DNA from: Martelella mediterranea DSM 17316
GTDB lineage: Bacteria > Pseudomonadota > Alphaproteobacteria > Rhizobiales > Rhizobiaceae
Reading direction: 5' to 3'
Assembly (NCBI RefSeq): GCF_002043005.1
Contig: NZ_CP020330.1
Span: forward strand, 1-64,000
DNA: 64,000 nt
Below, one piece after another: positions 34,879 through 43,568 of this stretch. Both the position numbers and the translations under genes were made by a program. The notes under the pieces are model-generated. The model was not told where the DNA came from and searched no databases. It saw nothing but the letters and a program-made list of their open reading frames with translations. How positions within the stretch are numbered: position 1 is the stretch's first letter; the number at the start of each line of letters is the position of its first letter.

Positions 34879-36309
34879 TCAGGCGGTCATGGCGAGATCG
34901 CTTGGAAGCCATTCCTCGCCGGTCATGTCGGGGCGATCGTAGTCGCGGAAGCGGGCGAGATGGATTTCGGCATCCTCGGCCATGAAGGAGCGCACCAGGC
35001 CCGAGGCGAGCCTTCGCGCGCCCTCGCTGGAGGACGGGATGCCGGAGGTCACCTTGCCGTGGCTGGGGACTGAAGGGTAGGCAAAGCAGGTGAGTTTCGA
35101 GAGCGCGGGGCATGCGCCTTCACGCTTTTCGAGAAATGCGAAGTCGGGGCCAAGATAGGGATGGGCGGCGAGGCCGGGGTTTTCCACCGCCTTCTCCGCG
35201 CCCATCACATCGCCCCATGTGCGGATATGCGGCGCAAAGGCGGCAAGCTCAGGCCGCTCGGCAAGATCGATGCCGAAGCCAGTGGCGAAGATTGCGACAT
35301 CGGCCGCAAGCGCGCCCTTTGGCGTGACGATGCGGATGCCGTCCGCGGTTTCCTCAACCCCGGTGACGGGCGCGCCGACGTGGAGAAAGGCATTGTCGTG
35401 ACGGGCGACGCGCTCGACCGAATGCTTCGGCGGCGGCACGGGAAAGCGGTCGCCCTCGTTCATGATTTCCCACTTGACCCGGTCGGGCAGGCCGAGATAG
35501 CCCGATGTCATGCCGCGCGAACCGGTTCCGGTAAACTTGTCGATGACGGGAATGGCGGGACGGCGCACCAGAAGATCGAGCCGGGCGCAGCCCTCTTCCA
35601 GCGCGGTCGCCGCGTTGTCCATGGCGGAAGCACCGGCGCCGACCACAACGACGCGTTTGCCCTTCAGAGTCTTCGTGTCGAACACGTCGGCGGAATGATA
35701 GACCTTGCCCTTCGGGATGTGCCGCGCGACGGCGGGAAGGCGCGGCGCGCCCATAGCATCAAGACCGGTGGCGATCACCACCCGGCGGGCCAGCACCGTT
35801 CCTTGCGTTGTCGTAAGTCGCAGCAGGTTGCCTTCAGGCGCAATCCCTTCGACATCGCAGTCATTGACGATATCGGCCTCGGTCACCCGCGCAAACCAGT
35901 TCATGTAATCCATCCACATGGTGCGCGGCGCAAGCTCCATGCGGACCCACGCGTCTTCGCCCCATTGCGCCTCGAACCAGGCGCGGAAGGTGAGCGCGGG
36001 AATGCCCATGGCAGGGCCGGCCGCTTCCTTGACGGTGCGCAGCGTTTCCATGCGCGCATAGGTGACCCAAGGACCCTCGCGTCCCTTCGCAGCGCGGTCG
36101 AACAGACGAACCTTGAAAATCCCCTCCATCCGCAAGGCGAGATTGGCGGCAAGGCCGCAAAGACCCGCGCCGATGACCGCCACATCCAGAACGTCGCCCC
36201 CGTCCGGGCCGTCGGTCGCCGGCATCCATGCCTTCGGCGGCAGGTTCAGCAAAGTGCGTTGGCGTTCAAGTTCGGCTTCCAGGGCCGCAAGGCCAGAAGT
36301 GTGCGTCAT
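34879..36309 (-). CDS. Flavin-containing monooxygenase-like FAD/NAD(P) oxidoreductase
   Basis: A 476-residue two-dinucleotide-domain enzyme. The FAD site GAGLCGLAANLAL is at about residues 46-58, the NADP site VVVVGAGASAMDNA at about 222-235, and the FMO/BVMO-like FATGFGID near 342. It resembles N- or S-oxygenating flavoproteins, but the substrate is not deducible. It is 17 bases ahead of the M19-like gene and 19 bases behind the LysR gene, so the three form one transcription unit divergent from the TRAP operon. Confidence 0.85.
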   Translation of the reverse strand: MTHTSGLAALEAELERQRTLLNLPPKAWMPATDGPDGGDVLDVAVIGAGLCGLAANLALRMEGIFKVRLFDRAAKGREGPWVTYARMETLRTVKEAAGPAMGIPALTFRAWFEAQWGEDAWVRMELAPRTMWMDYMNWFARVTEADIVNDCDVEGIAPEGNLLRLTTTQGTVLARRVVIATGLDAMGAPRLPAVARHIPKGKVYHSADVFDTKTLKGKRVVVVGAGASAMDNAATALEEGCARLDLLVRRPAIPVIDKFTGTGSRGMTSGYLGLPDRVKWEIMNEGDRFPVPPPKHSVERVARHDNAFLHVGAPVTGVEETADGIRIVTPKGALAADVAIFATGFGIDLAERPELAAFAPHIRTWGDVMGAEKAVENPGLAAHPYLGPDFAFLEKREGACPALSKLTCFAYPSVPSHGKVTSGIPSSSEGARRLASGLVRSFMAEDAEIHLARFRDYDRPDMTGEEWLPSDLAMTA

Positions 36310-36328
36310 GAGGTTTCAGTTCCTTGCA

Positions 36329-37315
36329 TTACAGACTGGACCGTTCCAGTGTCCGCACGTCCGCGGGATCGTGGAACACGCAGTCCGGGATGGTCGCCTT
36401 GCAGGCAGCCTCGAAGCCTGCCGCGAAAGACAGAAGCTCGCCGGGAAGCACCCGGCCGGCGGCGCTGAACAGCCCCCAGATATAGGGCAGGCTGACGGAA
36501 AGCGGCCGGATCGCAACGCCCTCGACGGGAATGCCGAACGCCGTGACCGGATCGATGATGGCGATGCCAAGCCCGGCCCGCGCGGCCATCATAGCGTTGA
36601 GCGAGGAATTGGTGACGATCTCGCCTGAGGGGGTGATGTCTTCGCGCTTGAGCGCGCCGTTGATTTTGCCGCGAATACGATAGGCATTGCCGACGGTCAA
36701 AAGCCGCGCGGCGGAAAGCGCTTCGAGAGCAAGCGGCCCGTCCACATCAAAGGGGCCGCCTTCGGCAATGGCGGCCACCAGCCGGGATTCGCAGATCACC
36801 TTGGCTTCGAGCGTGGCATGTTCCAGCGGCAGGGCCGAAATGCCGAAATCCGCCGCGCGGCTGGTCACGGCGCGGGCCACATGCTCGGCATTCATGGTCT
36901 CGATATTGACCACGCCCGGCAAATCCTCGCCCATGAGTGCCAGCGTCGGGCTTAGAAGCCCCCCGGCCATGGTGGGAGTCGCCGCGATATCGATCGCGGC
37001 GATCTGACCGTCGCGAATGGCGGCGGCGCGTTCGCGGATCTGATGCAGGCCCGACATCAGCCGCTGCACCTCTCCATAGAACTGAAGCCCGCGTTCTGTC
37101 GGCGATATGCGCGGCCCGTTGCGGTGAAACAGCGGGAAACCCACCGAATCCTCCAGTTCCTTGATCTGGCGGGTCACGGCCGGCTGGCCGATACCCAATT
37201 GCTTGGCAGCCGCCGTCATCGAGCCGCAGGCCATGGCGGCCTGGAAGGCTTCGAGCGCTTTCACATCGGAAATTTTATCATTCGATATTGACATATTGAA
37301 CGCATCATTATCCAT
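36329..37315 (-). CDS. LysR-family regulator of the TRAP/monooxygenase locus
   Basis: A 328-residue LysR protein: winged helix-turn-helix at about residues 17-75 (FQAAMACGSMTAAAKQLGIGQPAVTRQIKELED), then the periplasmic-binding-like effector domain. ATG 37315 or ATG 37291 (MSISNDK) could be the start; neither has a clear ribosome site. Its gene diverges from the TRAP operon, the classical LysR arrangement, with a 103-bp AT-rich spacer holding repeated ATATTG boxes. It is the likely sensor of the imported compound. Confidence 0.92.
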   Translation of the reverse strand: MDNDAFNMSISNDKISDVKALEAFQAAMACGSMTAAAKQLGIGQPAVTRQIKELEDSVGFPLFHRNGPRISPTERGLQFYGEVQRLMSGLHQIRERAAAIRDGQIAAIDIAATPTMAGGLLSPTLALMGEDLPGVVNIETMNAEHVARAVTSRAADFGISALPLEHATLEAKVICESRLVAAIAEGGPFDVDGPLALEALSAARLLTVGNAYRIRGKINGALKREDITPSGEIVTNSSLNAMMAARAGLGIAIIDPVTAFGIPVEGVAIRPLSVSLPYIWGLFSAAGRVLPGELLSFAAGFEAACKATIPDCVFHDPADVRTLERSSL

Positions 37316-37340
37316 ATACGTGATATTGGCAAGTGCAGAT
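37265..37340. promoter_or_regulatory. Candidate LysR binding region
   Basis: An AT-rich patch across the LysR start and into the spacer with recurring boxes CGATATTGAC, CATATTGAAC and GTGATATTGG, and an imperfect dyad CCATAT-ACGTG-ATATTGG. Position and layout (promoter-overlapping, divergent genes) fit LysR control of both units. Confidence 0.4.
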
Positions 37341-37418
37341 TAAGCCATTCACGCGTCACGGGCGGCAAGCCGCGATGGCGAGACCGGAAACGGAACGATA
37401 AAACAGAGGAATAGCAGC

Positions 37419-38429
37419 ATGTCTTTGATAGCACGCATCGCAGGCGTCGCGACGATCGCGATCACAACGGCCACAATGGCGCAGACAGCCTCGGCAGCCG
37501 ACGTCTGGCGCCTGAGCTCGATGATGACCCCCGACAGTTTCGAGGGGAAGGCCTACCAGAAGTTCGCCGATCTGGTGTCGGAATACACCGATGGCGAGAT
37601 CGAGGTGAAAATCTATCCCAACGAGCAGATCGGCTCGATGGATTCCGTCATCGAGCAGCTCAGCCAGGGGATCATCCAGCTCGCGCCTTCGAGCCTGTCC
37701 TTCATGTCGCGCTGGGAGGACAGCATTCGCTATGCCTCCGCGCCCTTCCTGTTCGACAATTACGACCAGTGGTCGAATTTCATCGATGGCGAGCTGTTCC
37801 AGTCCTGGCTCGGCGAAGTCGAGGACAAGGCCAATATCACCGTTCTCGGCAGCATTCCGGAGATGCCGCGCGGCACGTTCCGCACGCTATTGTCCAACAA
37901 ACCGGTCGAGACGGTTGACGATATCAAGGGCCTGAAGCTGCGTCAGTTTCAGGACCAACTCGTGATCGATGCCTGGACCTATCTCGGCGCGGAAGTGCGC
38001 GTCCTGCCCTGGGGCGAGGTCTATGACGGCATCAATCGCGGCATCGTCGATGCCGTGACCTCTCCGGCGGAACTGATCGAATCCACCCGTTTCTACGAGG
38101 TAGCGCCCAACATCATCCGCACCGACGAATATCCGCAGGCGGTTGCCTGGATGATGAACGCCAAGGCCTGGGACAAGCTGACGCCGGAACAGCAGGACGC
38201 CCTGGAGCGCGCCCACAGCGAAGCATCCGCCTATGCCCGCGAACTGCTGGAAGAACAGGCAGCGACGCTGGAAAGCGACCTGGAGGCCAAGGATGGCGTC
38301 ACCGTGAACCTTGACTTCGACACCACGCAGTTCAGCGACAGGATGGCGGCCTTCTATCAGCAGCGCGCCGACAACGGCGAGTTGCCCGAGGGCCTGCTGG
38401 ACGCCGTTCAGGCCGCGAAGCAAGAGTAA
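37419..38429 (+). CDS. TRAP transporter substrate-binding protein, DctP family
   Basis: A 336-residue periplasmic receptor. The signal peptide ends at QTASA (residue about 27). Mature features: FADLVSEYTDGEIEVKIYPNEQIG, APFLFDNYDQW, LKLRQFQDQLVIDAWTYLGAEVRVLPWGEVYDGINRGIVDAVTSP, the DctP signature region with the carboxylate-binding Arg. RBS AGAGGAATAGCAGC. First gene of the operon. The ligand would be an organic acid or zwitterion carrying a carboxylate. Confidence 0.95.
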   Translation: MSLIARIAGVATIAITTATMAQTASAADVWRLSSMMTPDSFEGKAYQKFADLVSEYTDGEIEVKIYPNEQIGSMDSVIEQLSQGIIQLAPSSLSFMSRWEDSIRYASAPFLFDNYDQWSNFIDGELFQSWLGEVEDKANITVLGSIPEMPRGTFRTLLSNKPVETVDDIKGLKLRQFQDQLVIDAWTYLGAEVRVLPWGEVYDGINRGIVDAVTSPAELIESTRFYEVAPNIIRTDEYPQAVAWMMNAKAWDKLTPEQQDALERAHSEASAYARELLEEQAATLESDLEAKDGVTVNLDFDTTQFSDRMAAFYQQRADNGELPEGLLDAVQAAKQE

Positions 38430-38435
38430 GGCACG

Positions 38436-38957
38436 ATGCGTGCGCTTGACGGATTTCTTGACGCCATTGCCAGCCTCTTCAAGGGGCTGGCGACCCTCTG
38501 TCTCGCCGTCATGGTGGCGCTGAACCTCTTCAACGTCGCCTTCCGGGCGGTGTTCGATCATGCCTTCGGCTGGATATTCTCGTGGACGCTGCTGTTGTTC
38601 ATCTGGATGCTGCTGCTCGGCTTCTTCGTCTATATGCGCAACCGCCGCGACGTGGTTGTCGATATCTTCATGTCTCGCCTGCCGCCCGTCGGACGGCGGA
38701 TCGGCGGCATGTTCGCCTGCCTCGTCGGCATGGCCGTGATGGCGGCGATCCTGCGCGGCGCGCCGGCGCTGATCTCGCTGCAGCGCGCGCCGATGGACGG
38801 CACCGGCCTGCCGATCTGGACCCAGTCGCTACCGCTGTTCGTCTCCGCCGCGCTGGTGTTCGCGCATTTCCTGCTGTCCTTCATCGAGATCGCCACCGGC
38901 CGGGCCGAAGCGTTCCCGCGCGATATCGAACCGGTCGAAAAAGGAGCCGTCGAATGA
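38436..38957 (+). CDS. TRAP transporter small permease, DctQ family
   Basis: A 173-residue four-helix membrane subunit (helices near 18-40, 48-68, 88-110 and 128-150, with WTLLLFIWMLLLGFFVYMRNRRDVVVDIF as the DctQ core). It starts 6 bases after the receptor gene and overlaps the DctM start (ATGA). The DctQ-DctM pair forms the membrane component. Confidence 0.93.
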   Translation: MRALDGFLDAIASLFKGLATLCLAVMVALNLFNVAFRAVFDHAFGWIFSWTLLLFIWMLLLGFFVYMRNRRDVVVDIFMSRLPPVGRRIGGMFACLVGMAVMAAILRGAPALISLQRAPMDGTGLPIWTQSLPLFVSAALVFAHFLLSFIEIATGRAEAFPRDIEPVEKGAVE

Positions 38958-40243
38958 TCCTCGGTCTGATCGTCATCGGCGGTTTCGTGCTGCTGATGCT
39001 TATCGGCGTGCCGGTAACCGTCGCCATCGGCGCCGGCGCCATTATCGGCCTCTACTGGGCCGGTTTCGGCGATATGGGCATCGTCGTCCCGCAACAGATT
39101 CTCGATGGCGCGGCAAAGCCGGCGCTGCTCGCAATCCCGTTCTTCGTGCTGGCCGGCAATCTGATGAACACCATTGGGCTAACCGATCGCATCTTCAATT
39201 TCTGTCTGGCGCTGATCGGCCATTTCCGCGCCGGACTTGCCTATGTCAACGTCGTCGCCTCGCTGCTGTTTGCGGGCGTTTCGGGCGCGGCTACCGCCGA
39301 TATCGCCGGCCTCGGCCAGCTTGAGGTGAAGGCGATGCGCGAGCGCGGCTATTCGCCTCAATTCTCGGCTGCCCTCACGGTCGCGACATCGCTTGTCGGA
39401 CCGATCGTTCCGCCCTCGATCAGCCTGATCGTCTATGCCTGGCTTGCCAACCAGTCGGTGGCCCGGCTGTTTCTGGCCGGCATCATTCCCGGCATTCTCG
39501 TCGCGATTTCCTTCATCCTCTATATCCGCGTCGTTTCGATCTGGACGCCGATGCCGCGGGAGAAACGCGCCAGCATCAGCGACATCCGCCGCGCCACGCT
39601 CGAGGGACTTCCGGCGTTGATCGCGCCCGCCATCATTCTGAGCGCCATTATCTTCGGCTTTGCCACGGCCACCGAAGCCGGCGTGATCGCCTGCGGCTAT
39701 TCGCTGCTGATCGGCCTGTTCTATCGCACGGTGACATGGAAGGGCGTGCGCGACGCGCTCACCGAAAGCGCGGTGCTTTCCTCCCTGATCATGATGATCA
39801 TCGGTGTCTCACAGATCATGGGCTGGCTGTTTGCCTTCGAGCAGGTGCCGCAGGCCTTTGCCTCCGGCATTCTGGAGGCGATCAGCAAGCCGTGGGTTTT
39901 CATGGCCTTCACCATCGTGCTGCTGGTCATCATCGGCTGCTTCATGGAGGCGACGCCGGCCAAGATCATTCTCCTGCCGCTGCTTCTGCCGGCCGCCGAC
40001 GCCTTCGGCATCGACCGGGTGCAGTTCGGCATGGTGATCACCCTTGCCCTGCTTTTAGGAATTGCCACGCCGCCGCTCGGCGTCGGGCTTTACCTGATGT
40101 CGGCCGTTTCGGGCGTACGCTTCGAAAAGCTGGCGATATCGATCCTGCCACTGCTGATCCCGCCGATCGTCGTGCTGATCCTGCTGGCGACCGTGCCGGA
40201 GATTACGCTCTGGCTCCCCAATCTCATCATGGGACCGCAATGA
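38954..40243 (+). CDS. TRAP transporter large permease, DctM family
   Basis: A 429-residue, about 12-helix Na+-coupled permease. Signature segments are AIPFFVLAGNLMNTIGLTDRIF, FAGVSGAATADIAGLG, VGPIVPPSISLIVYAWL and MEATPAKIILLPLLLP. ATG 38954 is set by the ATGA overlap with DctQ and the family N-terminus MILGLIVIGGFVLLMLIGVP; the open frame from 38582 is spurious. It overlaps the next gene by ATGA. Confidence 0.95.
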   Translation: MILGLIVIGGFVLLMLIGVPVTVAIGAGAIIGLYWAGFGDMGIVVPQQILDGAAKPALLAIPFFVLAGNLMNTIGLTDRIFNFCLALIGHFRAGLAYVNVVASLLFAGVSGAATADIAGLGQLEVKAMRERGYSPQFSAALTVATSLVGPIVPPSISLIVYAWLANQSVARLFLAGIIPGILVAISFILYIRVVSIWTPMPREKRASISDIRRATLEGLPALIAPAIILSAIIFGFATATEAGVIACGYSLLIGLFYRTVTWKGVRDALTESAVLSSLIMMIIGVSQIMGWLFAFEQVPQAFASGILEAISKPWVFMAFTIVLLVIIGCFMEATPAKIILLPLLLPAADAFGIDRVQFGMVITLALLLGIATPPLGVGLYLMSAVSGVRFEKLAISILPLLIPPIVVLILLATVPEITLWLPNLIMGPQ

Positions 40244-40728
40244 CCATACACCATGCCCGGCCCGACGCGCTGGACCGCGCCGGCGGCCTTGCCGAAGACG
40301 GCGAAGTCTACGCCCTGCGCGCACTTCGCCCCGAATTCCTGAACGGTGCTGAGGATTGCCGCGTGGCCGTTCTCACCCCTCACAACGATCTCGGCCTGTC
40401 GCCGGCGCTGCGCGCTGCAATCGCCCGCCGGGTGGCGCTGACGGCCGACAATGAAAAGCTGCTTGCCGAATATCCCGTGCCGGAAGATGAGAGCCTAGCC
40501 ACGCTTTCTCGCGGGGAGATGCCGGGAGACGGCCGCCTTGCGGCGATCGCCGCCCATGCCGACATGATCGCCGCCAATCCGGGCGCAAGCACCCGCGAAA
40601 GCCTCGATGCGCTGCTTGCGGCCGGACTGAGCGTGCCGCAGGTGATCGCGCTGTCCGAGCTTCTGGCCTTTGCCTGCTTTCAGATCAGGGTCGCCCACGG
40701 ACTTTCGCTGCTGGAGGAAGGTGCATGA
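40240..40728 (+). CDS. CMD domain protein, Avi_7170-like
   Basis: A 162-residue carboxymuconolactone-decarboxylase-fold protein (MTIHHARPDALDRAG... DNEKLLAEY... LSVPQVIALSELLAFACFQIRV). It lacks the CxxC redox pair found in its neighbour. It matches my memory of the 'CMD domain protein, Avi_7170' family, which pairs with the Avi_7169 alkylhydroperoxidase family encoded next here. ATGA-coupled on both sides. Biochemical role unknown; a peroxide- or oxygenase-related accessory function is plausible. Confidence 0.8.
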   Translation: MTIHHARPDALDRAGGLAEDGEVYALRALRPEFLNGAEDCRVAVLTPHNDLGLSPALRAAIARRVALTADNEKLLAEYPVPEDESLATLSRGEMPGDGRLAAIAAHADMIAANPGASTRESLDALLAAGLSVPQVIALSELLAFACFQIRVAHGLSLLEEGA

Positions 40729-41312
40729 GCGCTCTGGGTTCCATCCGCATCAAGCCTCTCACCTGGCATCCGCATCTGCCGCCGGTCGAGATCGAGGACG
40801 CCACGCCGGAACAACTGGAAGCGATGAAGGTTACGCCGTCGGCGAAGAAGGTTTCGCCCTATGTGCGCACCCTTGCCCATGATCCCGAAAGCTATGTCGC
40901 GCGCACCACGCTGTTCAATGCGATCATGTATGCCGAGGGTGGTCTGCCGCGCGCCGAGCGCGAACTCGGGGCGCTGGCCGCATCGCAGGTCAATGGCTGC
41001 CGCTACTGCGCCAATGTCCACGCCCGCCAGCATATCCGCCTCTCTGGCTCCTCTGACGTGATTGCGGCGCTCTGGACCGAAGACCGCGCTGCGTTGTCGG
41101 CCCGCGATGCCGCGATCGTCGCGTTCGCCGAGGCGCTGACGGCGACTCCGCCCAGCGCCGACAAAAGCCATATTGCGGCGCTGAAGGCCGCAGGTATTGA
41201 GCCGTTCGAGATCATCGACCTCATTCATGCTATTGCTATATTCGGTTGGGCCAACCGCCTGATGCACCCGCTCGGCCATTCGGACAATGAAGACAGAAGG
41301 ACCGCGCCATGA
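40725..41312 (+). CDS. AhpD-like alkylhydroperoxidase domain protein, Avi_7169-like
   Basis: A 195-residue AhpD/CMD-family protein with the redox motif NGCRYCANVHARQH (C-x-x-C-x-x-x-H) at about residues 89-102, which in AhpD reduces peroxides through a disulfide relay. The N-terminal IKPLTWHPHLPPVEIEDATPEQ is a family extension. It overlaps both neighbours by ATGA. Together with the preceding CMD protein it forms a conserved pair in uptake/oxygenase loci of Rhizobiales. Confidence 0.82.
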   Translation: MSALGSIRIKPLTWHPHLPPVEIEDATPEQLEAMKVTPSAKKVSPYVRTLAHDPESYVARTTLFNAIMYAEGGLPRAERELGALAASQVNGCRYCANVHARQHIRLSGSSDVIAALWTEDRAALSARDAAIVAFAEALTATPPSADKSHIAALKAAGIEPFEIIDLIHAIAIFGWANRLMHPLGHSDNEDRRTAP

Positions 41313-41683
41313 AAGCCATTAACACCGACAAGGCCCCTGCCGCAATCGGCCCCTACAGCCAGGCCGTTCGCCATGGCGATCTGCTGTTCGTGTCGGGTCA
41401 GCTTCCGATCGATCCGGCAACCGGCGGGTTCGTGGAAGGCGGCGTGGTGGAGCAGATGCGGCAATGCCTGAAGAATATCGCGGCGATTGCCGCGGAAGCC
41501 GGAACCGACCTGACGAAGACGATCAAGACCACCGTGCTTCTGACCGACCTTTCCGGCTTCGCCGACGTCAATGAAGAATACGGCAAGGCCTTTGCCGAGC
41601 CGTTCCCGGCGCGCGCCTGCTATGAAGTCTCGGCCCTTCCCAAGGGGGCGCTGGTCGAGGTCGAGGCGGTGATCGCGCTATGA
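41309..41683 (+). CDS. ridA: RidA family enamine/imine deaminase
   Basis: A 124-residue RidA (YjgF/YER057c) trimer-forming protein that hydrolyses reactive 2-aminoacrylate and other enamines to keto acids plus ammonia. Hallmarks are [25 protein letters not shown] and the catalytic Arg with [22 protein letters not shown]. Placed immediately before a PLP beta-lyase-like enzyme, it implies that the pathway produces an enamine intermediate. ATGA overlaps on both sides. Confidence 0.95.
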   Translation: MKAINTDKAPAAIGPYSQAVRHGDLLFVSGQLPIDPATGGFVEGGVVEQMRQCLKNIAAIAAEAGTDLTKTIKTTVLLTDLSGFADVNEEYGKAFAEPFPARACYEVSALPKGALVEVEAVIAL

Positions 41684-42798
41684 GCGGCGACAGCCTCCTG
41701 ACCGACGATCTGGACATCGCGCTGCCGGCCTGCGCGGAGCGCGCCTGGGCGCGCCGCGCCATCGGGCTGTTGCAGGGCGACGCCCGCCGCTCCGCCGACA
41801 CCCATCTCATCAAGCCAGTCTTTCCCGGCCTCACCGGTCTTTCGGTCTATCTGAAGGATGAAAGCACGCATCCGACGGGCAGCCTGAAACACCGCCTCGC
41901 CCGTTCGCTGGTGCTTTACGGCATCTGCAACGGGCATATCCGCGAGGGGACCACGCTGGTCGAGGCGTCCTCGGGCTCGACGGCGGTTTCGGAGGCCTAT
42001 TTCGCCCGCATCCTGCATCTGCCCTTCATCGCCGTGATGCCGCGTACCACGTCGCGCCAGAAGATCGAGGCGATCGAACGCTTCGGCGGCCAGTGCCATC
42101 TGGTCGAACGCTCCGGTGAGGTCTACGAGGCCGCGCAACGGATCGCCGCCGAGACCGGCGGCCATTATCTCGACCAGTTCACCTTCGCCGAGCGCGCCAC
42201 CGACTGGCGCGGCAACAACAATATCGCCGAGAGCATTTTCGCGCAGATGGAGAACGAGGAGCACCCCACCCCCGAATGGGTGGTGATGAGCGCAGGCACC
42301 GGCGGCACCTCGGCCACGATCGGCCGCTATATCCGCTACCGCAACCTGCCGACGCGGCTCTGCGTCGTCGATGTCGAGAACTCGGTGTTTTACGACAGCT
42401 ATGTCAGCGGCGACCGCACCGTCAGCCGCGATGACGGGTCCAGGATCGAGGGCATCGGCAGGCCGCGCGTCGAACCCTCCTTCCTGCCGACGGTCATCGA
42501 CCACATGATCCGGGTCCCCGACGCCGCATCCCTTGCAGCCATGCATGTTCTCTCGAAACGCATCTTCCGCCAGGTCGGCGGCTCGACCGGCACCAATTTC
42601 TTCGGCCTCTGCCGGATCGCGGCGCAGATGATGCACGAGAAGCGCGAAGGCGCGCTCGTCACCCTGATCTGCGACAGCGGCGCGCGGTATGCCGATACCT
42701 ATTACAACCCCGACTGGCTGAAGGAAAACGGCCTCGACATCGCGCCCTATGTCGACCAGCTCGAGCGCTTCCTCGACACGGGCCGGCTGCAGGCCTGA
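41680..42798 (+). CDS. PLP-dependent cysteine-synthase-family enzyme, desulfhydrase-like
   Basis: A 372-residue fold-type II PLP enzyme. The Schiff-base Lys is in [11 protein letters not shown] (about residue 70), the substrate loop is [15 protein letters not shown], the phosphate-binding loop [13 protein letters not shown], and the C-terminal PLP-ring contact LICDSGARY. The [13 protein letters not shown] loop recalls mycobacterial Cds1-type cysteine desulfhydrases rather than CysK (TSGNTG). Beta-elimination would give 2-aminoacrylate, fitting the RidA gene translationally coupled to it. Substrate (cysteine, an S- or other beta-substituted alanine) is inference. Last gene of the operon. Confidence 0.85.
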   Translation: MSGDSLLTDDLDIALPACAERAWARRAIGLLQGDARRSADTHLIKPVFPGLTGLSVYLKDESTHPTGSLKHRLARSLVLYGICNGHIREGTTLVEASSGSTAVSEAYFARILHLPFIAVMPRTTSRQKIEAIERFGGQCHLVERSGEVYEAAQRIAAETGGHYLDQFTFAERATDWRGNNNIAESIFAQMENEEHPTPEWVVMSAGTGGTSATIGRYIRYRNLPTRLCVVDVENSVFYDSYVSGDRTVSRDDGSRIEGIGRPRVEPSFLPTVIDHMIRVPDAASLAAMHVLSKRIFRQVGGSTGTNFFGLCRIAAQMMHEKREGALVTLICDSGARYADTYYNPDWLKENGLDIAPYVDQLERFLDTGRLQA

Positions 42799-42933
42799 CC
42801 GGCCTTCGGCGATCAGGCTTATTGCGCTGCAAGGTTATCGCTGCAGCAGTGATATCCGTGGCTTGCTCCAAACGTTACCGCCGGGTACCTGAAAGGACAC
42901 CCGACGGATAAAAATAACGCCAGGTACGAAGCG

Positions 42934-43392
42934 TCAGAACCGGACCTCGAAGTGATCGCCCATATCGGGCTGCTCGTCAGTGACCTTGGCCTTGGCGATC
43001 TGGATCGCAAAACCGATCGAACCCTTTGTGGCCCAGACTTCGGCGAAATCCGGGTCAAACCTGATCAACCGGATATCGGGGTCATCGATTCCCTCAAACC
43101 AGCTGGAGGCGACCGGATTCCAGAGCTCCTCGAGCTTCTTTCGATCCTGGACCAGCTCGGACTTGCCTTCCACGCGGGCGTGCATCTCGCCATTGCCCGT
43201 GACGATAAGCGAACTTTCGGTCTCGCCGGCCTCGATCGCCTTCACCAGATCAGTGCCCTTCGCGGTGATAAACCAGATCACCCCTTCCTTCTCATTGGGG
43301 TAAGGCGACATCGGCACATGGCGGGCGGAACCAATGCCCAGCATCGCCGCGCGAACATCGTCCATTTCTTTCCAGAATTCCGATTTTGACAT
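42934..43392 (-). CDS. Pyridoxamine 5'-phosphate oxidase-fold general stress protein
   Basis: A 152-residue split-barrel flavin-binding protein of the GSP26 type (KEMDDVRAAMLGIG, EGVIWFITAKGTDLVKAIEAGE, ELWNPVASSWFEGIDDPDIRLIRFDPDFAEVW). Such proteins are general-stress induced; the substrate is unknown. A near-EcfG promoter (GCAAC-N16-CGTT) lies 23-47 bases upstream. It is convergent with the PLP-enzyme gene and divergent from the LysR gene. Confidence 0.9.
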   Translation of the reverse strand: MSKSEFWKEMDDVRAAMLGIGSARHVPMSPYPNEKEGVIWFITAKGTDLVKAIEAGETESSLIVTGNGEMHARVEGKSELVQDRKKLEELWNPVASSWFEGIDDPDIRLIRFDPDFAEVWATKGSIGFAIQIAKAKVTDEQPDMGDHFEVRF

Positions 43393-43414
43393 TGTTTTCT
43401 CCTTTGCAGGGATA

Positions 43415-43439
43415 AACGCCTTCCGCCTGAAAAGGTTGC
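43415..43439 (-). promoter_or_regulatory. Near-EcfG promoter for the PPOX stress protein
   Basis: On the minus strand GCAAC (43439-43435), 16 bases, CGTT (43418-43415). One mismatch in the -35 element relative to GGAAC. Its plausibility comes from the stress-type product downstream. Confidence 0.5.
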
Positions 43440-43568
43440 CTGCCGATTTTGGGAAAGAGGCTCGCGCGCGACCACTTTAAGCGCGGACCGTTTTTCGGCG
43501 ATCAACAGCGCTTCCATTTCCACCCGAACGGCTTTAGACCATGGAAACATGACAGGGATTCATGCTCC

